Below, piece after piece: positions 9,000 through 18,278 of a DNA stretch of 64,000 bases (position 1 is the stretch's first letter; each line of letters starts with the position of its first letter). The DNA comes from Persicimonas caeni (lineage in GTDB: Bacteria; Myxococcota_A; Bradymonadia; Bradymonadales; Bradymonadaceae). A model generated the notes under the pieces. It worked only from the letters and a program-made list of their open reading frames with translations, had not been told where the DNA came from and made no database searches. The stretch spans positions 7,983,207-8,047,206 of the forward strand of contig NZ_CP041186.1 of assembly GCF_006517175.1 (NCBI RefSeq). Direction: 5' to 3'. The position numbers and the translations under genes are program-made.

Positions 9000-10267
9000 T
9001 AGAGGTCCAGGTCGTTACGCAAGTCGTCTCGACGATCGAGAATCCGTCGCTTCTTTTTCTTCCAGCGCCGCTCGGCCTTCCTGGCTTCCCGCTCCTCGCG
9101 GTTGAGCTCCCAGTAATCGGGCTGGTTCTTCGAGATATTGAGCAGCACACCCACCGAGAAGAGCGCCACGATCATGGAGCTGCCGCCGAAGCTGACGAAC
9201 GGAAGCGTCAGCCCTTTGTTGGGGAGCAGTCCGGTGACGACGCACAGGTTGGCGACCGCCTGCATACCAATGAGGGCGGTCAGACCAAAGGCGAGATAGC
9301 GTCCGAATTCATCGTTCGCCTCGAAGGCGATTTTGGTGCCGCGCCACAAGAAGGTCATGAAGAGCCCGACGAGGAGCACCACGCCCAGCAAGCCGAGCTC
9401 TTCGGCCACGATCGTGCCGATGAAGTCGTTCCAAAGCTCGGGCACGTAGCCCAGCTTGCCGGTGCCGTTCCCGAGGCCCACGCCGGTCAACCCGCCCGAG
9501 CCAATGGAGATGAGCGACTCGCTGATTTGGTAGCCGATTCCGGTGCGGTAGCTGAACGGGTCCAGATAGGCTTGGACACGCTCCATGCGGTACTCGCGGG
9601 CGGTGATGGCAAAGTAAGCGAGCACGCCACCGGCGACGACAAAGCCGCTCAGATAGCGGATCTTGGCGCCGCTCACGAACAGCAAGATCCCCATGATGGT
9701 CAACAGGATCACCGACGAACCGAAGTCGGGCTGCTGCATGAGCAGGCCGACAAACAGCCCCACCATGGCCACGTGCGGGACGAAAGCGACGCTGAATTTG
9801 TCCATCTTGTCGCCCTTTTTGCTCACGGAGTACGCCATGAACATCACCGTGGCGATCTTGGCGACCTCGGCAGGCTGGAAGCTCATCCCTCCGATACTAA
9901 ACCAACGCTGCGCGCCGTTTTGGACCGCGCCGATGCCCGGGATCAGGACCAGAATGAGCATGATGAAGGTCCCCCCGAGGATGGGATAGACCAGCCGCTG
10001 GTACCAGCGATAGTCGAGGCGAAGCGCCCCGAAGAGCACCACCACGCCGAGCACGATCTTTTGGAGCTGATTTTTGACCAAGTAGAGGTGGTCGCCAAAC
10101 TTGTCGGCCGCCATCACGGCGCTGGCCGAGTACAGCATCACCACACCAAAGCCGACGAGCAAGAACACCGAGGCCAGAAGCCACATGTCCCAGCTCGAGT
10201 CGGACTCGGCGTCGGCCGTCTTGACCGGCCGCTGATTGGCAAGGGTAGAGAGAAGGTCGGTACTCAT
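8999..10267 (-). CDS. ftsW: FtsW, SEDS-family peptidoglycan glycosyltransferase of the divisome
   Basis: Polytopic SEDS protein, 422 aa with about ten membrane helices. Signature segments are VMLYSASAVMA, GAQRWFSIGGMSFQPAEVAKI, QQPDFGSSVILL, ESLISIGSGGLTGVGLGNG, KLGYVPELWNDFIGTIVAEELG, and PNKGLTLPFVSFGGSSM. The aspartate in QQPDFG corresponds to the catalytic residue of SEDS polymerases. It would polymerise lipid II together with the transpeptidase FtsI encoded upstream in the cluster. It has a very basic cytoplasmic C-terminal tail (RKAERRWKKKKRR). murD, usually between mraY and ftsW, is absent. Confidence 0.97.
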   Translation of the reverse strand: MSTDLLSTLANQRPVKTADAESDSSWDMWLLASVFLLVGFGVVMLYSASAVMAADKFGDHLYLVKNQLQKIVLGVVVLFGALRLDYRWYQRLVYPILGGTFIMLILVLIPGIGAVQNGAQRWFSIGGMSFQPAEVAKIATVMFMAYSVSKKGDKMDKFSVAFVPHVAMVGLFVGLLMQQPDFGSSVILLTIMGILLFVSGAKIRYLSGFVVAGGVLAYFAITAREYRMERVQAYLDPFSYRTGIGYQISESLISIGSGGLTGVGLGNGTGKLGYVPELWNDFIGTIVAEELGLLGVVLLVGLFMTFLWRGTKIAFEANDEFGRYLAFGLTALIGMQAVANLCVVTGLLPNKGLTLPFVSFGGSSMIVALFSVGVLLNISKNQPDYWELNREEREARKAERRWKKKKRRILDRRDDLRNDLDL

Positions 10268-10306
10268 CGTCGGCCCTCCGTGGCCTACGTCGTACTACTT
10301 CCTCAC

Positions 10307-11446
10307 TCAGCGCAGTTTGAGCGAGGCTAATGCAATCAGACTCAACAATATCGCGATAATCCAAAAGCGCACGATAATCTTCGGCTCCGGCCACCCCTTC
10401 ATCTCGAAGTGGTGGTGGATCGGCGCCATGCGAAACACCCGCTTGCCGGTCAGCTTATAGCTGGTGGTCTGGGTGATGACGCTGATCGCCTCGACCAAGA
10501 AGATACCGAAGATGATCGTCGACAACAGCTCGTGTTTGGTGACCACGGCCAGCGTGCCCAGCGCGCCGCCGAGCGACAAACTGCCCACATCACCCATGAA
10601 GACCTGTGCCGGAAACGCGTTGTACCACAAAAAGCCGACGCCCGCGCCAATGATCGAGGCGCAGAAGATGGCGAGTTCTTGGGCGCCCTCGACCTTGGGA
10701 ATCATCAGGTATGCCGCCAGGTCGAATTTGCGAATTTCGGTGACGCCATCGACGACGACCTCGTAGCCGAGGACTGTGGCGGAGCTGTAGGCGAGGATCA
10801 AGAATGTCCCGGCCGCGACAATGACCGGCCCGATGGCGAGTCCGTCGAGGCCGTCGGTCAGGTTGACCGCGTTCGCCGTGCCGACGATGACGAGCAACGC
10901 AAAGGGCACGTACACCGCCAGCGGCAGCTGCAGCGAGAATTTCTCGGTACTCACGAACGGCAGATACAGCGTCGTCGAGTAGTCGAAGACCTCGAAGTTG
11001 AACATGATCATCATGGCGCCGGCAGCGACGCCGAATTCGATCAGAAGTCGCCACTTGCCCGACAATCCCGCCGAGGACTGACCGCTGAGTTTCATGTAAT
11101 CGTCGAAGAACCCCACCACCCCGAAGAGCACGGTGATACCGAGCACCACGCCGACATAGGGGTTTTTGAGGTCGGCCCACATCAGCGTCGAAAAGACGAC
11201 GGCAAACAAAATGAGCACCCCGCCCATCGTGGGCGTGCCCGCTTTGCTGAAGTGGCTCTCCGGCCCGTCCTCGCGGATCACTTGGCCGATCTGGCGCATC
11301 TGCAACTTGCGGATGAACCAGGGGTACAAAAACATGCTCAAGAGCAGCGACGTCATCATCGCCGCCACGGTCCGGAAGCTGACGTAGCGAAATACGTTCA
11401 GCGGTCCGAACTCATCTTTGAGCCAGAAGAACAGTTCAAAAAGCAT
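10307..11446 (-). CDS. mraY: MraY, phospho-MurNAc-pentapeptide translocase
   Basis: Integral membrane enzyme that makes lipid I by transferring phospho-MurNAc-pentapeptide to undecaprenyl phosphate, 379 aa. It starts with the typical LFELFFWLKDEFGPLNVFRY. Catalytic motifs are FFDDYMK, NLTDGLDGLAIG, FMGDVGSLSLGGALG and the C-terminal MAPIHHHFE. The frame is open to 11491, but ATG 11446 has an AGGACGAG ribosome binding site and matches the family N-terminus. It lies between murF and ftsW. Confidence 0.97.
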   Translation of the reverse strand: MLFELFFWLKDEFGPLNVFRYVSFRTVAAMMTSLLLSMFLYPWFIRKLQMRQIGQVIREDGPESHFSKAGTPTMGGVLILFAVVFSTLMWADLKNPYVGVVLGITVLFGVVGFFDDYMKLSGQSSAGLSGKWRLLIEFGVAAGAMMIMFNFEVFDYSTTLYLPFVSTEKFSLQLPLAVYVPFALLVIVGTANAVNLTDGLDGLAIGPVIVAAGTFLILAYSSATVLGYEVVVDGVTEIRKFDLAAYLMIPKVEGAQELAIFCASIIGAGVGFLWYNAFPAQVFMGDVGSLSLGGALGTLAVVTKHELLSTIIFGIFLVEAISVITQTTSYKLTGKRVFRMAPIHHHFEMKGWPEPKIIVRFWIIAILLSLIALASLKLR

Positions 11447-11488
11447 GATCTCGTCCTGCCAGTCGACTAAAACGGGGCCAGAAACCGC

Positions 11489-11510
11489 CAAAACCCGAAT
11501 CTTTTTCGGG
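11489..11510 (-). terminator. Possible weak terminator or attenuator between murF and mraY
   Basis: On the minus strand a 6-bp stem (CCCGAA with TTCGGG, loop AAAGA) is followed by TTTTGG, 12 nt after the murF stop. The short stem suggests partial termination or attenuation inside the cluster. Low certainty. Confidence 0.35.
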
Positions 11511-11521
11511 CTTTGGACAAG

Positions 11522-12991
11522 TCAGGTTTGTTCGACGGGTCGTTTTTCGCCTTTTGCTTCGATCAGGTCAACCACTCTTTCGAGTCTTGCGCCTCGGCTC
11601 GCCTTCAAGAAGACGAACGCTGGCCCCTTGGACGCCAGCCAGCGGGCGGCGTGAGCGACCTCGGCAAATCCTTTGGCCTCGAGAGGTCCGGCAGCATTGG
11701 CGCGGGCAGCCTCGGCCATTTTGTCGGCGAACTCGCCGACGGCGATAAACGCATCGAGGCGCTTGTGCCCGGCGATCGCCGCGGCCACCTCGAGGTGCCA
11801 CTCCTCGGCGTCGGCGCCCAACTCGAGCATCTCGCCGATGATCGCCACGCGCGGCCGTTCGTCGGGGTCGTTCGTCCCCATGAAGGCATCAAAAGAGGCT
11901 TTCATGCTCGACGGATTGGCGTTGTAGGCATCGTCGACAAAACACTTCTCGTCCACCTCGACCACCCGCCAACGGCCCTGCGGCAGCGCCAACTCGGCGA
12001 GTTGGGCGTTGCACATATCTTCGCGCAGGCTCAGTCCGCGGGCCAGAAGCGTCGCGATCGATGTGCCGACGTTGAGCGCGTGGTGCTCGCCGGGAATCGG
12101 CAAACAAATGGTCCACTCGTCGTCGCCGAAGCTGACCGAAACTCGAAGCGCCTCTCGCCCTGCCTCGTCCGGCTCGAGCAGTCTCACGGTCAGATCGGCC
12201 TCTTCTTCGAAGCCGACGGTGATGACGCGGCCGGGGAAATCGGCACCAATGAGGTTATCGACCTCGGTATACGGCACGATGGCCGTCGTCTCTTCGTCAG
12301 CCCCCTCGAAAATCTCGGACTTGCCGCGCCGAATGCCGTCGACCGAGCCGAACCCCTCGATATGGGCCACGCCGATCGAGGTGATAATCCGCTCGGTGCC
12401 CGGAGCGAGCGCCACCAGGTGAGAAATCTCGTCGGGACCGTTCGCTCCCATCTCGAGGACCAAATGGTCGCAATCGGCCGGAATGTCGCACAAGACGAGC
12501 GGCACGCCGATGTGGTTGTTCAGGTTGCCGGGGGTGGCGAAGACCGCGCCGCGCACGCCCCAGAGCAAGGCGAGCATCTCTTTGACGGTGGTCTTGCCGT
12601 TCGAACCGGTCACGTCGATGGTGTGCAACCCGGCCTCGCTCGCCTCCTGCCACACTGCCGTTCCAAGCGCCGTCAGCCCGTCGAGGGTATCGTCGACGAT
12701 TACCAGCGGGAGGTCGGTGTCGAGGCCTTCGGTGCGATCGACCATCGCGGCGACCGCCCCGGCCTCCTCTGCCCGAGCCAAGAAGTCATGAGCGTCGAAG
12801 TTCTCGCCGCGAAGGGCCACGAACAGTTCGCCGCCTTTGAGGGAACGAGTATCCGAGGAGACTCGGCTAGGCCGGATATTCGCGGCGTCGGCGCCCTGCA
12901 GGTGCCCGCCAACCGCATCGGCAATCTTGGCGAGTGTCCAGCTGGCGATACGCCGCGGCTCTAGGGAGTTGTCGGGTAGGATTCCTGCCAT
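11522..12991 (-). CDS. murF: MurF, UDP-MurNAc-tripeptide--D-Ala-D-Ala ligase
   Basis: ATP-dependent Mur ligase that adds D-Ala-D-Ala to the UDP-MurNAc-tripeptide, 489 aa. The N-terminal substrate domain has VSSDTRSLKGGELFVALRGENFDAHDF. The ATP-binding loop is DVTGSNGKTTVKEMLA, and the Mur-ligase signature ANPSSMKASFDAF lies near residue 345. The C-terminal Rossmann domain begins at RVAIIGEMLELG. ATG 12991 overlaps the murE stop (TGATG), indicating translational coupling. It uses the dipeptide made by the Ddl encoded in the same cluster. Confidence 0.96.
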   Translation of the reverse strand: MAGILPDNSLEPRRIASWTLAKIADAVGGHLQGADAANIRPSRVSSDTRSLKGGELFVALRGENFDAHDFLARAEEAGAVAAMVDRTEGLDTDLPLVIVDDTLDGLTALGTAVWQEASEAGLHTIDVTGSNGKTTVKEMLALLWGVRGAVFATPGNLNNHIGVPLVLCDIPADCDHLVLEMGANGPDEISHLVALAPGTERIITSIGVAHIEGFGSVDGIRRGKSEIFEGADEETTAIVPYTEVDNLIGADFPGRVITVGFEEEADLTVRLLEPDEAGREALRVSVSFGDDEWTICLPIPGEHHALNVGTSIATLLARGLSLREDMCNAQLAELALPQGRWRVVEVDEKCFVDDAYNANPSSMKASFDAFMGTNDPDERPRVAIIGEMLELGADAEEWHLEVAAAIAGHKRLDAFIAVGEFADKMAEAARANAAGPLEAKGFAEVAHAARWLASKGPAFVFLKASRGARLERVVDLIEAKGEKRPVEQT

Positions 12992-14529
12992 CAGACTCTT
13001 TCCTTGGAGGTGTTCACGGAGGAGCGGACGTGCTCGACGTCATCGAACGCCACCCGCTCCCGTCCAATCTCTTGGTACGTCTCGTGGCCTTTGCCCGCGA
13101 TCAGCACCACGTCGTCGCGGCCGGTGGCCGGCAGAATTCTGCGAATCGCCTCGGCGCGGTCGGGCTCGACCCAGACCCCAGTCGTTGCTCGGGCGAGGTC
13201 GCCAAGCTCGATCCTGGGGGCGTCGCCCACCCCTTCGAGGATCTGCGAAATGATCGTCTCGGGCTCTTCGGTACGCGGGTTGTCGGAGGTCACGACCACC
13301 AGGTCGGCGCCATCGACGGCATTTCGGCCCATGGGCGCACGCTTGTCGCGGTCACGATCGCCGCCGCAGCCAAAGACGACCATCAGCCGCCCGCGGCAAA
13401 GGGGTCGCAGAGTTGCCAAGGCACGCTCGAGGGCGTCGGGAGTGTGCGCATAGTCGACAAAGACCGTCGGTTGCCCGTCGTGCTCGACGCGCTGCATACG
13501 GCCGGGCACATGGCCGAGCGCCCCGAAGCCGGCTGTAATCTCGTCGGGAGTCAAGCCCACAGTACGCGCTGCAACCGCGGCGGCCAGCGCATTCGATACG
13601 TTGAAATCACCCAGCAGCGGGATTTCTACCGCAAACTGCTCGTGGGGCCCGCAGATTAAAAAACGCGAACCTTCCAAGCGCTGCTCGACCTCCCGAGCCT
13701 GCCAATCGACGCCATCCGAAAGTCCAAAGGTGACTGTCTGCACGCCCTGCTCACGCGACCTGTCGGCGAACCATTTCCCGTGCTCGTCGTCCATATTGAC
13801 GATGGCCGTCGGGCTCTTGCCCGAGCGCGCGGAAGCCGGAAGAAGTTCGTCGAATAGGCGGACTTTCGCTCGCCGGTAGGCGTCCATGTCGCCGTGAAAG
13901 TCGAGGTGGTCTTGGGTCAGATTCGTAAAGATCGCGGCGTCGAAGCGCGTCCCGCGAAGCCGATGCGTCGACAGGCCGTGGCTCGACACCTCCATGGCCA
14001 CGTGGGTGACGCGGGCCTCGCGCATGCGCGCCAGGAGCTTCTGGACGACCAAGCTTTCGGGAGTGGTGTTGACCGCCGGCTCCTCGTGCTCGCCCCATCG
14101 GTAGCCGATCGTGCCGATGAGCCCACTCCTTCGGCCGGCCGCCAAGAAGAGCGACTCGAGCATCCAGGTTGTGGTGGTCTTGCCGTTGGTCCCGGTGACA
14201 CCCACGAGGCTCAACGCCGAGGAGGGGTGTTCGTAGAAGGCCGCGCCGACCGCACCGAGTGTGGCCCGGGTGTTGTTGGAGGTGAGCACGGGGCAGTCGA
14301 CCTCGAACGGAAGCCGGTCGCGGTCGACGAGGACCCCGGCGGCGCCGGCATCAGCTGCTGCCTCGACAAAACGATGACCGTCGACGTTCGCGCCGCGAAG
14401 CGCCACAAAGAGCGTGCCCGGCCCGACCTCGCGCGAGTCGAATGCCACGTCGCACACGTCGACGTCGTCGGCTCGCCCGCTCGCGAGCTCGATCTCGTCG
14501 ATCTGTTCGAGAAGTGAGGAGAGTTTCAT
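12991..14529 (-). CDS. murE: MurE, UDP-MurNAc-L-Ala-D-Glu--meso-diaminopimelate ligase
   Basis: Mur ligase adding the third stem-peptide residue, 512 aa. It has the N-terminal DSREVGPGTLFVALRGANVDGHRF, the P-loop GVTGTNGKTTTTWMLE, the carbamoyl-lysine region and FVDYAHTPDALERAL. It also carries the specificity motif SDNPRTEEP; the DNPR form is that of meso-diaminopimelate-adding enzymes, so the cell probably makes DAP-type peptidoglycan. The frame is open to 14631, but ATG 14529 has AGGG about 8 nt upstream and matches the family start. The 102-bp gap to ftsI holds three GTGCAAT copies and an isolated AGGAGGTG, but no gene. Confidence 0.96.
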   Translation of the reverse strand: MKLSSLLEQIDEIELASGRADDVDVCDVAFDSREVGPGTLFVALRGANVDGHRFVEAAADAGAAGVLVDRDRLPFEVDCPVLTSNNTRATLGAVGAAFYEHPSSALSLVGVTGTNGKTTTTWMLESLFLAAGRRSGLIGTIGYRWGEHEEPAVNTTPESLVVQKLLARMREARVTHVAMEVSSHGLSTHRLRGTRFDAAIFTNLTQDHLDFHGDMDAYRRAKVRLFDELLPASARSGKSPTAIVNMDDEHGKWFADRSREQGVQTVTFGLSDGVDWQAREVEQRLEGSRFLICGPHEQFAVEIPLLGDFNVSNALAAAVAARTVGLTPDEITAGFGALGHVPGRMQRVEHDGQPTVFVDYAHTPDALERALATLRPLCRGRLMVVFGCGGDRDRDKRAPMGRNAVDGADLVVVTSDNPRTEEPETIISQILEGVGDAPRIELGDLARATTGVWVEPDRAEAIRRILPATGRDDVVLIAGKGHETYQEIGRERVAFDDVEHVRSSVNTSKERV

Positions 14530-14631
14530 CGAGTGCCCTAGCATGCGGCCGTGCGTTGACGTTCGCGTTTTACAACGGCGAACAAATCCGGATTTATTGC
14601 ACCTCCTGCGCCAATTGCACAGGAATTGCAC

Positions 14632-16704
14632 TTACTTGACCGAGCCGGCCGCCGGTTCGTCGGAGAAGAGCGCGCCGCGGGTGGCGGGCGACAGAACCAG
14701 CGTCAGCCGCGTCTGTTCACCGATGGGTTGGCCCGGGGCGGGCTCTTGGGAGACCACCCTGCCCCACCCGTCGATCTGGGGCAACACGCCGATGCGGCGA
14801 GCCTTGGCCAACGCCTGACGCAGGGTCAATCCGCGAAGGTCGGGAAGCGTGCCGTCCTGGGCGGCTTGGTCCGCATCGGGCGACTCGACGCGCACCGTCG
14901 GCAGCGTCACCACGTCTTCGGGCACAGTCGACTCGACGCTCTTGGCGCTTTCAGCAACCGCCTGGGCGTCTTCATCGTCGAAGTGAAAGCGCTCTTCTTC
15001 GGGCAGCGGCATCACGCCGCGCACCGACAGCGCCTCCTTCATGATCTTCTTGAAGGCCGGCGCGGCGACCACACCGCCGTAGTGGGTGTCTTGGGGTTCG
15101 TCGATCATGACGATCACGGCGACCTCGGGCTTTTCGGCCGGCGCGAAGCCCACAAAGCTACCCACCCACATGTCGGGGTCGTAGCGGCGCGTCTCCGGAT
15201 TGACCTTTTGGGCGGTGCCCGTCTTACCAGCCACGGTGAAGTGCTCCATCGCGGCGTTGGTGCCCGTGCCGTCTTCGAGGGTGACCAAGCTCATCGCCCA
15301 AGCCGTCTTGCGGGCGGACTCGGGCGAGATGACACGCCGAACAAGCGTCGGGCGGGTCTGCTCGACCACCTCACCGTCTTTGTCACGGACTTCCTTGATG
15401 ATGCGCGGCTTCATGAGCATACCGCCGTTCGCCAACGCGGCGATGCCCGTGGCCGTCTGGAGCGGCGTGGCTGTCAGCCCCTGCCCGAAGGCGATATTGG
15501 CAAAACTAACCTCTGCCCAACGATCCGGCGGCCAGATCAGGCCGGGCTGTTCGCCACGTAACCCGACGCCGGTGCGGCTGCCAAAACCGAAGTCACGAAG
15601 GGTCTGGTACAGCCCCTTTTTGCCCAGCGTCTGAGCAATTTTGTAGACGCCGATATTGCTCGAGACTTGGATGATCTCGGCCGCCGAGAGCATGTCGTGA
15701 GCGTGGCTATCGCGGATGGTGTAGCGACCGATCTTGATACGGCCCTTCTCGGTGTCGAACTGGGTGTTCAGGTTGACCGTGCCTTTCTCGAGGGCGGCCG
15801 CCAACACGAACGGCTTGAAGGTCGAGCCCGGCTCGAAAGTGTCGGTGATGTTGCGCATCCGCCAATCTTTGGACGAGAAGTCCCCGAAGCGATTGGGGTC
15901 GAAGTTCGGAGTATTGGCCAGGGCGAGCACCTCGCCGGTGTTCACGTCGATGGCGACGGCGTAGCCGCCTTTGGCGTCATGCTTTTCGACCTGCTCGGTG
16001 ACAGCCTGCTCGGCCACGCGCTGGATGCGCTCGTCGATGGTCAAGACGACACTGTCGCCCTCGAATTTGCGAAATTGCGGGAGGTCGCGCGTCAAGAGCG
16101 TGCGACCGCGCGCGTCGCGCATGCCGGCGATACTAAATTCGCCGCCGGCCAGCGTCTCGTCGAGGGTACGCTCGAGTCCTTCGAGACCGTTTCCGTCGAT
16201 GCCGACAAAGCCGAGAAGCTGCCCGGCGCGCTCTTGTAGCGGATAGTAGCGCTTGCTGCCGGTGGTGATGCCGATGCCGTCGATGTCGAGCTTTTTGATG
16301 GCCTTGGCCGAGCTCGGCTTGGCTTGCCGGTCGAGCCACACAAAGGGGCTGTCCGACTCGAGCTTTTTGACGAGCGTCTTGAAGCTGACGTCCATGTGCG
16401 GCATGAGCCGCCGGGCGGCGAGCCGCGGGTTTTCGATCTGTTTGGGGCGGGCGAAGATGCTGGGAACCTCGATGGTCACCGCCAGTTCGACGCCGCGACG
16501 ATCGAGGATGCTTCCCCGCTTGGCTTTGACTTTGATCTTGCGAGCGGTCTGGTCGACCGACATCTCCTGCAGGTCAGCCGCTTGCACGGTCTGGAGGTAG
16601 TAGACGCGGCCGATGACGGCAGCCAACCCACACACCAGCAGTGTGATCACGAACGCCATGCGCACGCGCACCCACTTCTGCCGGTTTTTCGACTCGCTGC
16701 TCAT
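14632..16704 (-). CDS. ftsI: FtsI/PBP3-type septal transpeptidase with C-terminal PASTA domain
   Basis: Class B penicillin-binding protein, 690 aa, longer than the approximately 590 aa of enteric FtsI. A short basic N-terminus and one membrane anchor (MAFVITLLVCGLAAVIGRVYY) precede the PBP dimerisation domain (RGSILDRRGVELAVT). The transpeptidase domain has S-x-x-K in EPGSTFKPF, S-x-N in SSNIG, and K-T-G in VAGKTGTAQ. After an acidic linker the last 65 residues form a PASTA domain (DLRGLTLRQALAKARRIGV to VSQEPAPGQPIGEQ). It would cross-link septal peptidoglycan made by FtsW. PASTA tails are better known from Gram-positive division PBPs and kinases. Confidence 0.96.
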   Translation of the reverse strand: MSSESKNRQKWVRVRMAFVITLLVCGLAAVIGRVYYLQTVQAADLQEMSVDQTARKIKVKAKRGSILDRRGVELAVTIEVPSIFARPKQIENPRLAARRLMPHMDVSFKTLVKKLESDSPFVWLDRQAKPSSAKAIKKLDIDGIGITTGSKRYYPLQERAGQLLGFVGIDGNGLEGLERTLDETLAGGEFSIAGMRDARGRTLLTRDLPQFRKFEGDSVVLTIDERIQRVAEQAVTEQVEKHDAKGGYAVAIDVNTGEVLALANTPNFDPNRFGDFSSKDWRMRNITDTFEPGSTFKPFVLAAALEKGTVNLNTQFDTEKGRIKIGRYTIRDSHAHDMLSAAEIIQVSSNIGVYKIAQTLGKKGLYQTLRDFGFGSRTGVGLRGEQPGLIWPPDRWAEVSFANIAFGQGLTATPLQTATGIAALANGGMLMKPRIIKEVRDKDGEVVEQTRPTLVRRVISPESARKTAWAMSLVTLEDGTGTNAAMEHFTVAGKTGTAQKVNPETRRYDPDMWVGSFVGFAPAEKPEVAVIVMIDEPQDTHYGGVVAAPAFKKIMKEALSVRGVMPLPEEERFHFDDEDAQAVAESAKSVESTVPEDVVTLPTVRVESPDADQAAQDGTLPDLRGLTLRQALAKARRIGVLPQIDGWGRVVSQEPAPGQPIGEQTRLTLVLSPATRGALFSDEPAAGSVK

Positions 16705-16721
16705 TGCTCACAACCTGAGAA

Positions 16722-16800
16722 CTCACCACGGAGAGCACGGGGGACACGGAGAGTTCGCTAAACTCCTCTCACCGTGGCCACCGTGGTCCCCGTGGTGAAC
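16722..16800. repeat. Interspersed palindromic repeat, copy 1 (CACCACGG family)
   Basis: Two arms of about 31 bp, each built from 'CCACGG' units about 11 bp apart, form an imperfect inverted repeat around a 13-base loop between ftsL and ftsI. A related palindrome lies at 48567-48649. It is probably a mobile or structural intergenic repeat tolerated within the operon. Confidence 0.7.
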
Positions 16801-16807
16801 AAATCGT

Positions 16808-17164
16808 TCATTCTCTCGTGCGAAGGTCGAGCGAGGCCTGCTCTTCGGAGGCGCCGCCGAAGGCGGTCTCGTCGATCTGGATGACCTGCTCGGGCTCGAG
16901 CGGCTCGAGGCCGAAGCGCTCCTTGGCCACGGTGAGCACGCGCTCGGAGCGGCCCTGGAAGGTCGCTTCGATACTCAGCTTGCGCCGCTCCTCGATCAAC
17001 TCGCGGTGGTCGCGTGTCTGCTGAGCCACCTCGTAGCCGAGTTCGGTGATGCGGAATTGATTCCAGACGTGGAACAACAAAATGCATACCGGAATGGCGA
17101 CCACGACGAGCACTTTGAGCACTCGAAATCCGTCTCCCATTCCCTCAGACAACCACTTCTTCAT
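16808..17164 (-). CDS. ftsL: FtsL-like divisome protein
   Basis: Small bitopic protein, 118 aa: a short basic cytoplasmic N-terminus (MKKWLSEGMG), one membrane helix (VLKVLVVVAIPVCILLFHVW), then a coiled coil (residues about 45-75, heptad-like leucines and isoleucines). Next comes the FtsL-type segment RVLTVAKERFGLEPLEPEQVIQI, where 'A.E.FGL..P.P.QVI' is the conserved distal motif. Sequence identity in this family is low; the call rests on topology, this motif, and its place between rsmH and ftsI. It would form a complex with FtsQ and an FtsB-like partner. No ftsB is visible here. Confidence 0.88.
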   Translation of the reverse strand: MKKWLSEGMGDGFRVLKVLVVVAIPVCILLFHVWNQFRITELGYEVAQQTRDHRELIEERRKLSIEATFQGRSERVLTVAKERFGLEPLEPEQVIQIDETAFGGASEEQASLDLRTRE

Positions 17165-17300
17165 CGGACAACCTGTAGAGCTTCTTGCTTTCGGTTAATG
17201 AGACAATCCGTGTCGTTGGCGCCCCCAAGGCAAGCCTCGGGGCTGCACCGGCGAGAGCTACGCTTGCCTAGCGAAACATGCAGGCAAGCCCCCGCTCCGC

Positions 17301-18278
17301 CTAAAGCACTTCTACTGCGCGCAACCGCGCGCTGCGGGCGCGAGGGTTGCGCTCGACCTCTTCGTCGGAGGCGTAGACCGGCTTCGACGTGAGCACCTTA
17401 ACCCGCTGGACGGCGTCGCATCCGCAGATGGGAAGCCCCGGCGGGCAGACGCAATCTTCGGCCAGGTCGCGAAAGCCGTGTTTGACGATACGGTCTTCGA
17501 GCGAGTGAAAGCTGATGAAGACCGCGCGGCCGCCCTTGCGGACGACGTCGGGTACGGCTTTGACCGCAGCCTCGAGGGTCTCGAGTTCGCGGTTGATGGC
17601 GATGCGCAGGCCCTGAAAGACCAGCGTCGCCGGGTGAATCGACGTACCGCGCCCACTGCCCGCACCGCGGCCGACCGTGTTCTCGACCACGTTGGCCAAG
17701 TCGACGGTCGTCTCGAGCTCTCCGGCGTCGAAGGCGTCGAGGATCGCGCGGGCGATGTAGTAGGCCTTGCGCACTTCGCCGTAGACCTTCAGGGCGCGCG
17801 TGAGCTCGTCGAGCTCGACGGCGGCCAGGTACTCTTCGAGCGTGGGCGCGTCGGTCCCCATGCGCATATCGAGCGGACCTGCTTGGCTGAAGCTGAAGCC
17901 CCGCTCGGCCTCATCGAGTTGGTGCGAGCTGACCCCGGCGTCGACGAGCAAACCGTCGACGTCGAGAAAATCGTGCTCGGCGCAGATTTGGTGCACGTCG
18001 CCATAGTTGCCCTGCACGAGCGTCAGACGCTCGCCAAAGCCTGCCAGACGCTCGCGCACCGTCTCGATGGCCTCCGGATCACGGTCAATGGAGAGCAAAC
18101 GACCGTCGGGCGTGCTCGCCTCGAGGATCGCCTGGCTATGTCCGCCGCCCCCGGCCGTCCCGTCGACATAGCGCCGGCCAGGTGCCACCTGGAGGTATTC
18201 GAGCACCTCCGGCACCATCACCGGCACGTGATAGTCGGTGCCGTATGCGTGTGACTTGTGTGTGTCAGTTTGGGGCAC
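17301..18278 (-). CDS. rsmH: RsmH, 16S rRNA (cytosine-1402-N4)-methyltransferase
   Basis: SAM-dependent methyltransferase (formerly MraW), 325 aa. Motifs are YHVPVMVPEVLEYL, the SAM loop YVDGTAGGGGHSQAIL, GLLVDAGVSSHQLDEAERGFSF, PLDMRMG, and FISFHSLEDRIVKHGF. The start is GTG 18278, supported by an AGAGGG ribosome binding site 6 nt upstream. The C-terminus has NPRARSARLRA, as usual. The 136-bp gap to ftsL contains three GGCAAGC copies, two of which form an 8-bp inverted repeat, but no gene. Confidence 0.97.
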   Translation of the reverse strand: MPQTDTHKSHAYGTDYHVPVMVPEVLEYLQVAPGRRYVDGTAGGGGHSQAILEASTPDGRLLSIDRDPEAIETVRERLAGFGERLTLVQGNYGDVHQICAEHDFLDVDGLLVDAGVSSHQLDEAERGFSFSQAGPLDMRMGTDAPTLEEYLAAVELDELTRALKVYGEVRKAYYIARAILDAFDAGELETTVDLANVVENTVGRGAGSGRGTSIHPATLVFQGLRIAINRELETLEAAVKAVPDVVRKGGRAVFISFHSLEDRIVKHGFRDLAEDCVCPPGLPICGCDAVQRVKVLTSKPVYASDEEVERNPRARSARLRAVEVL

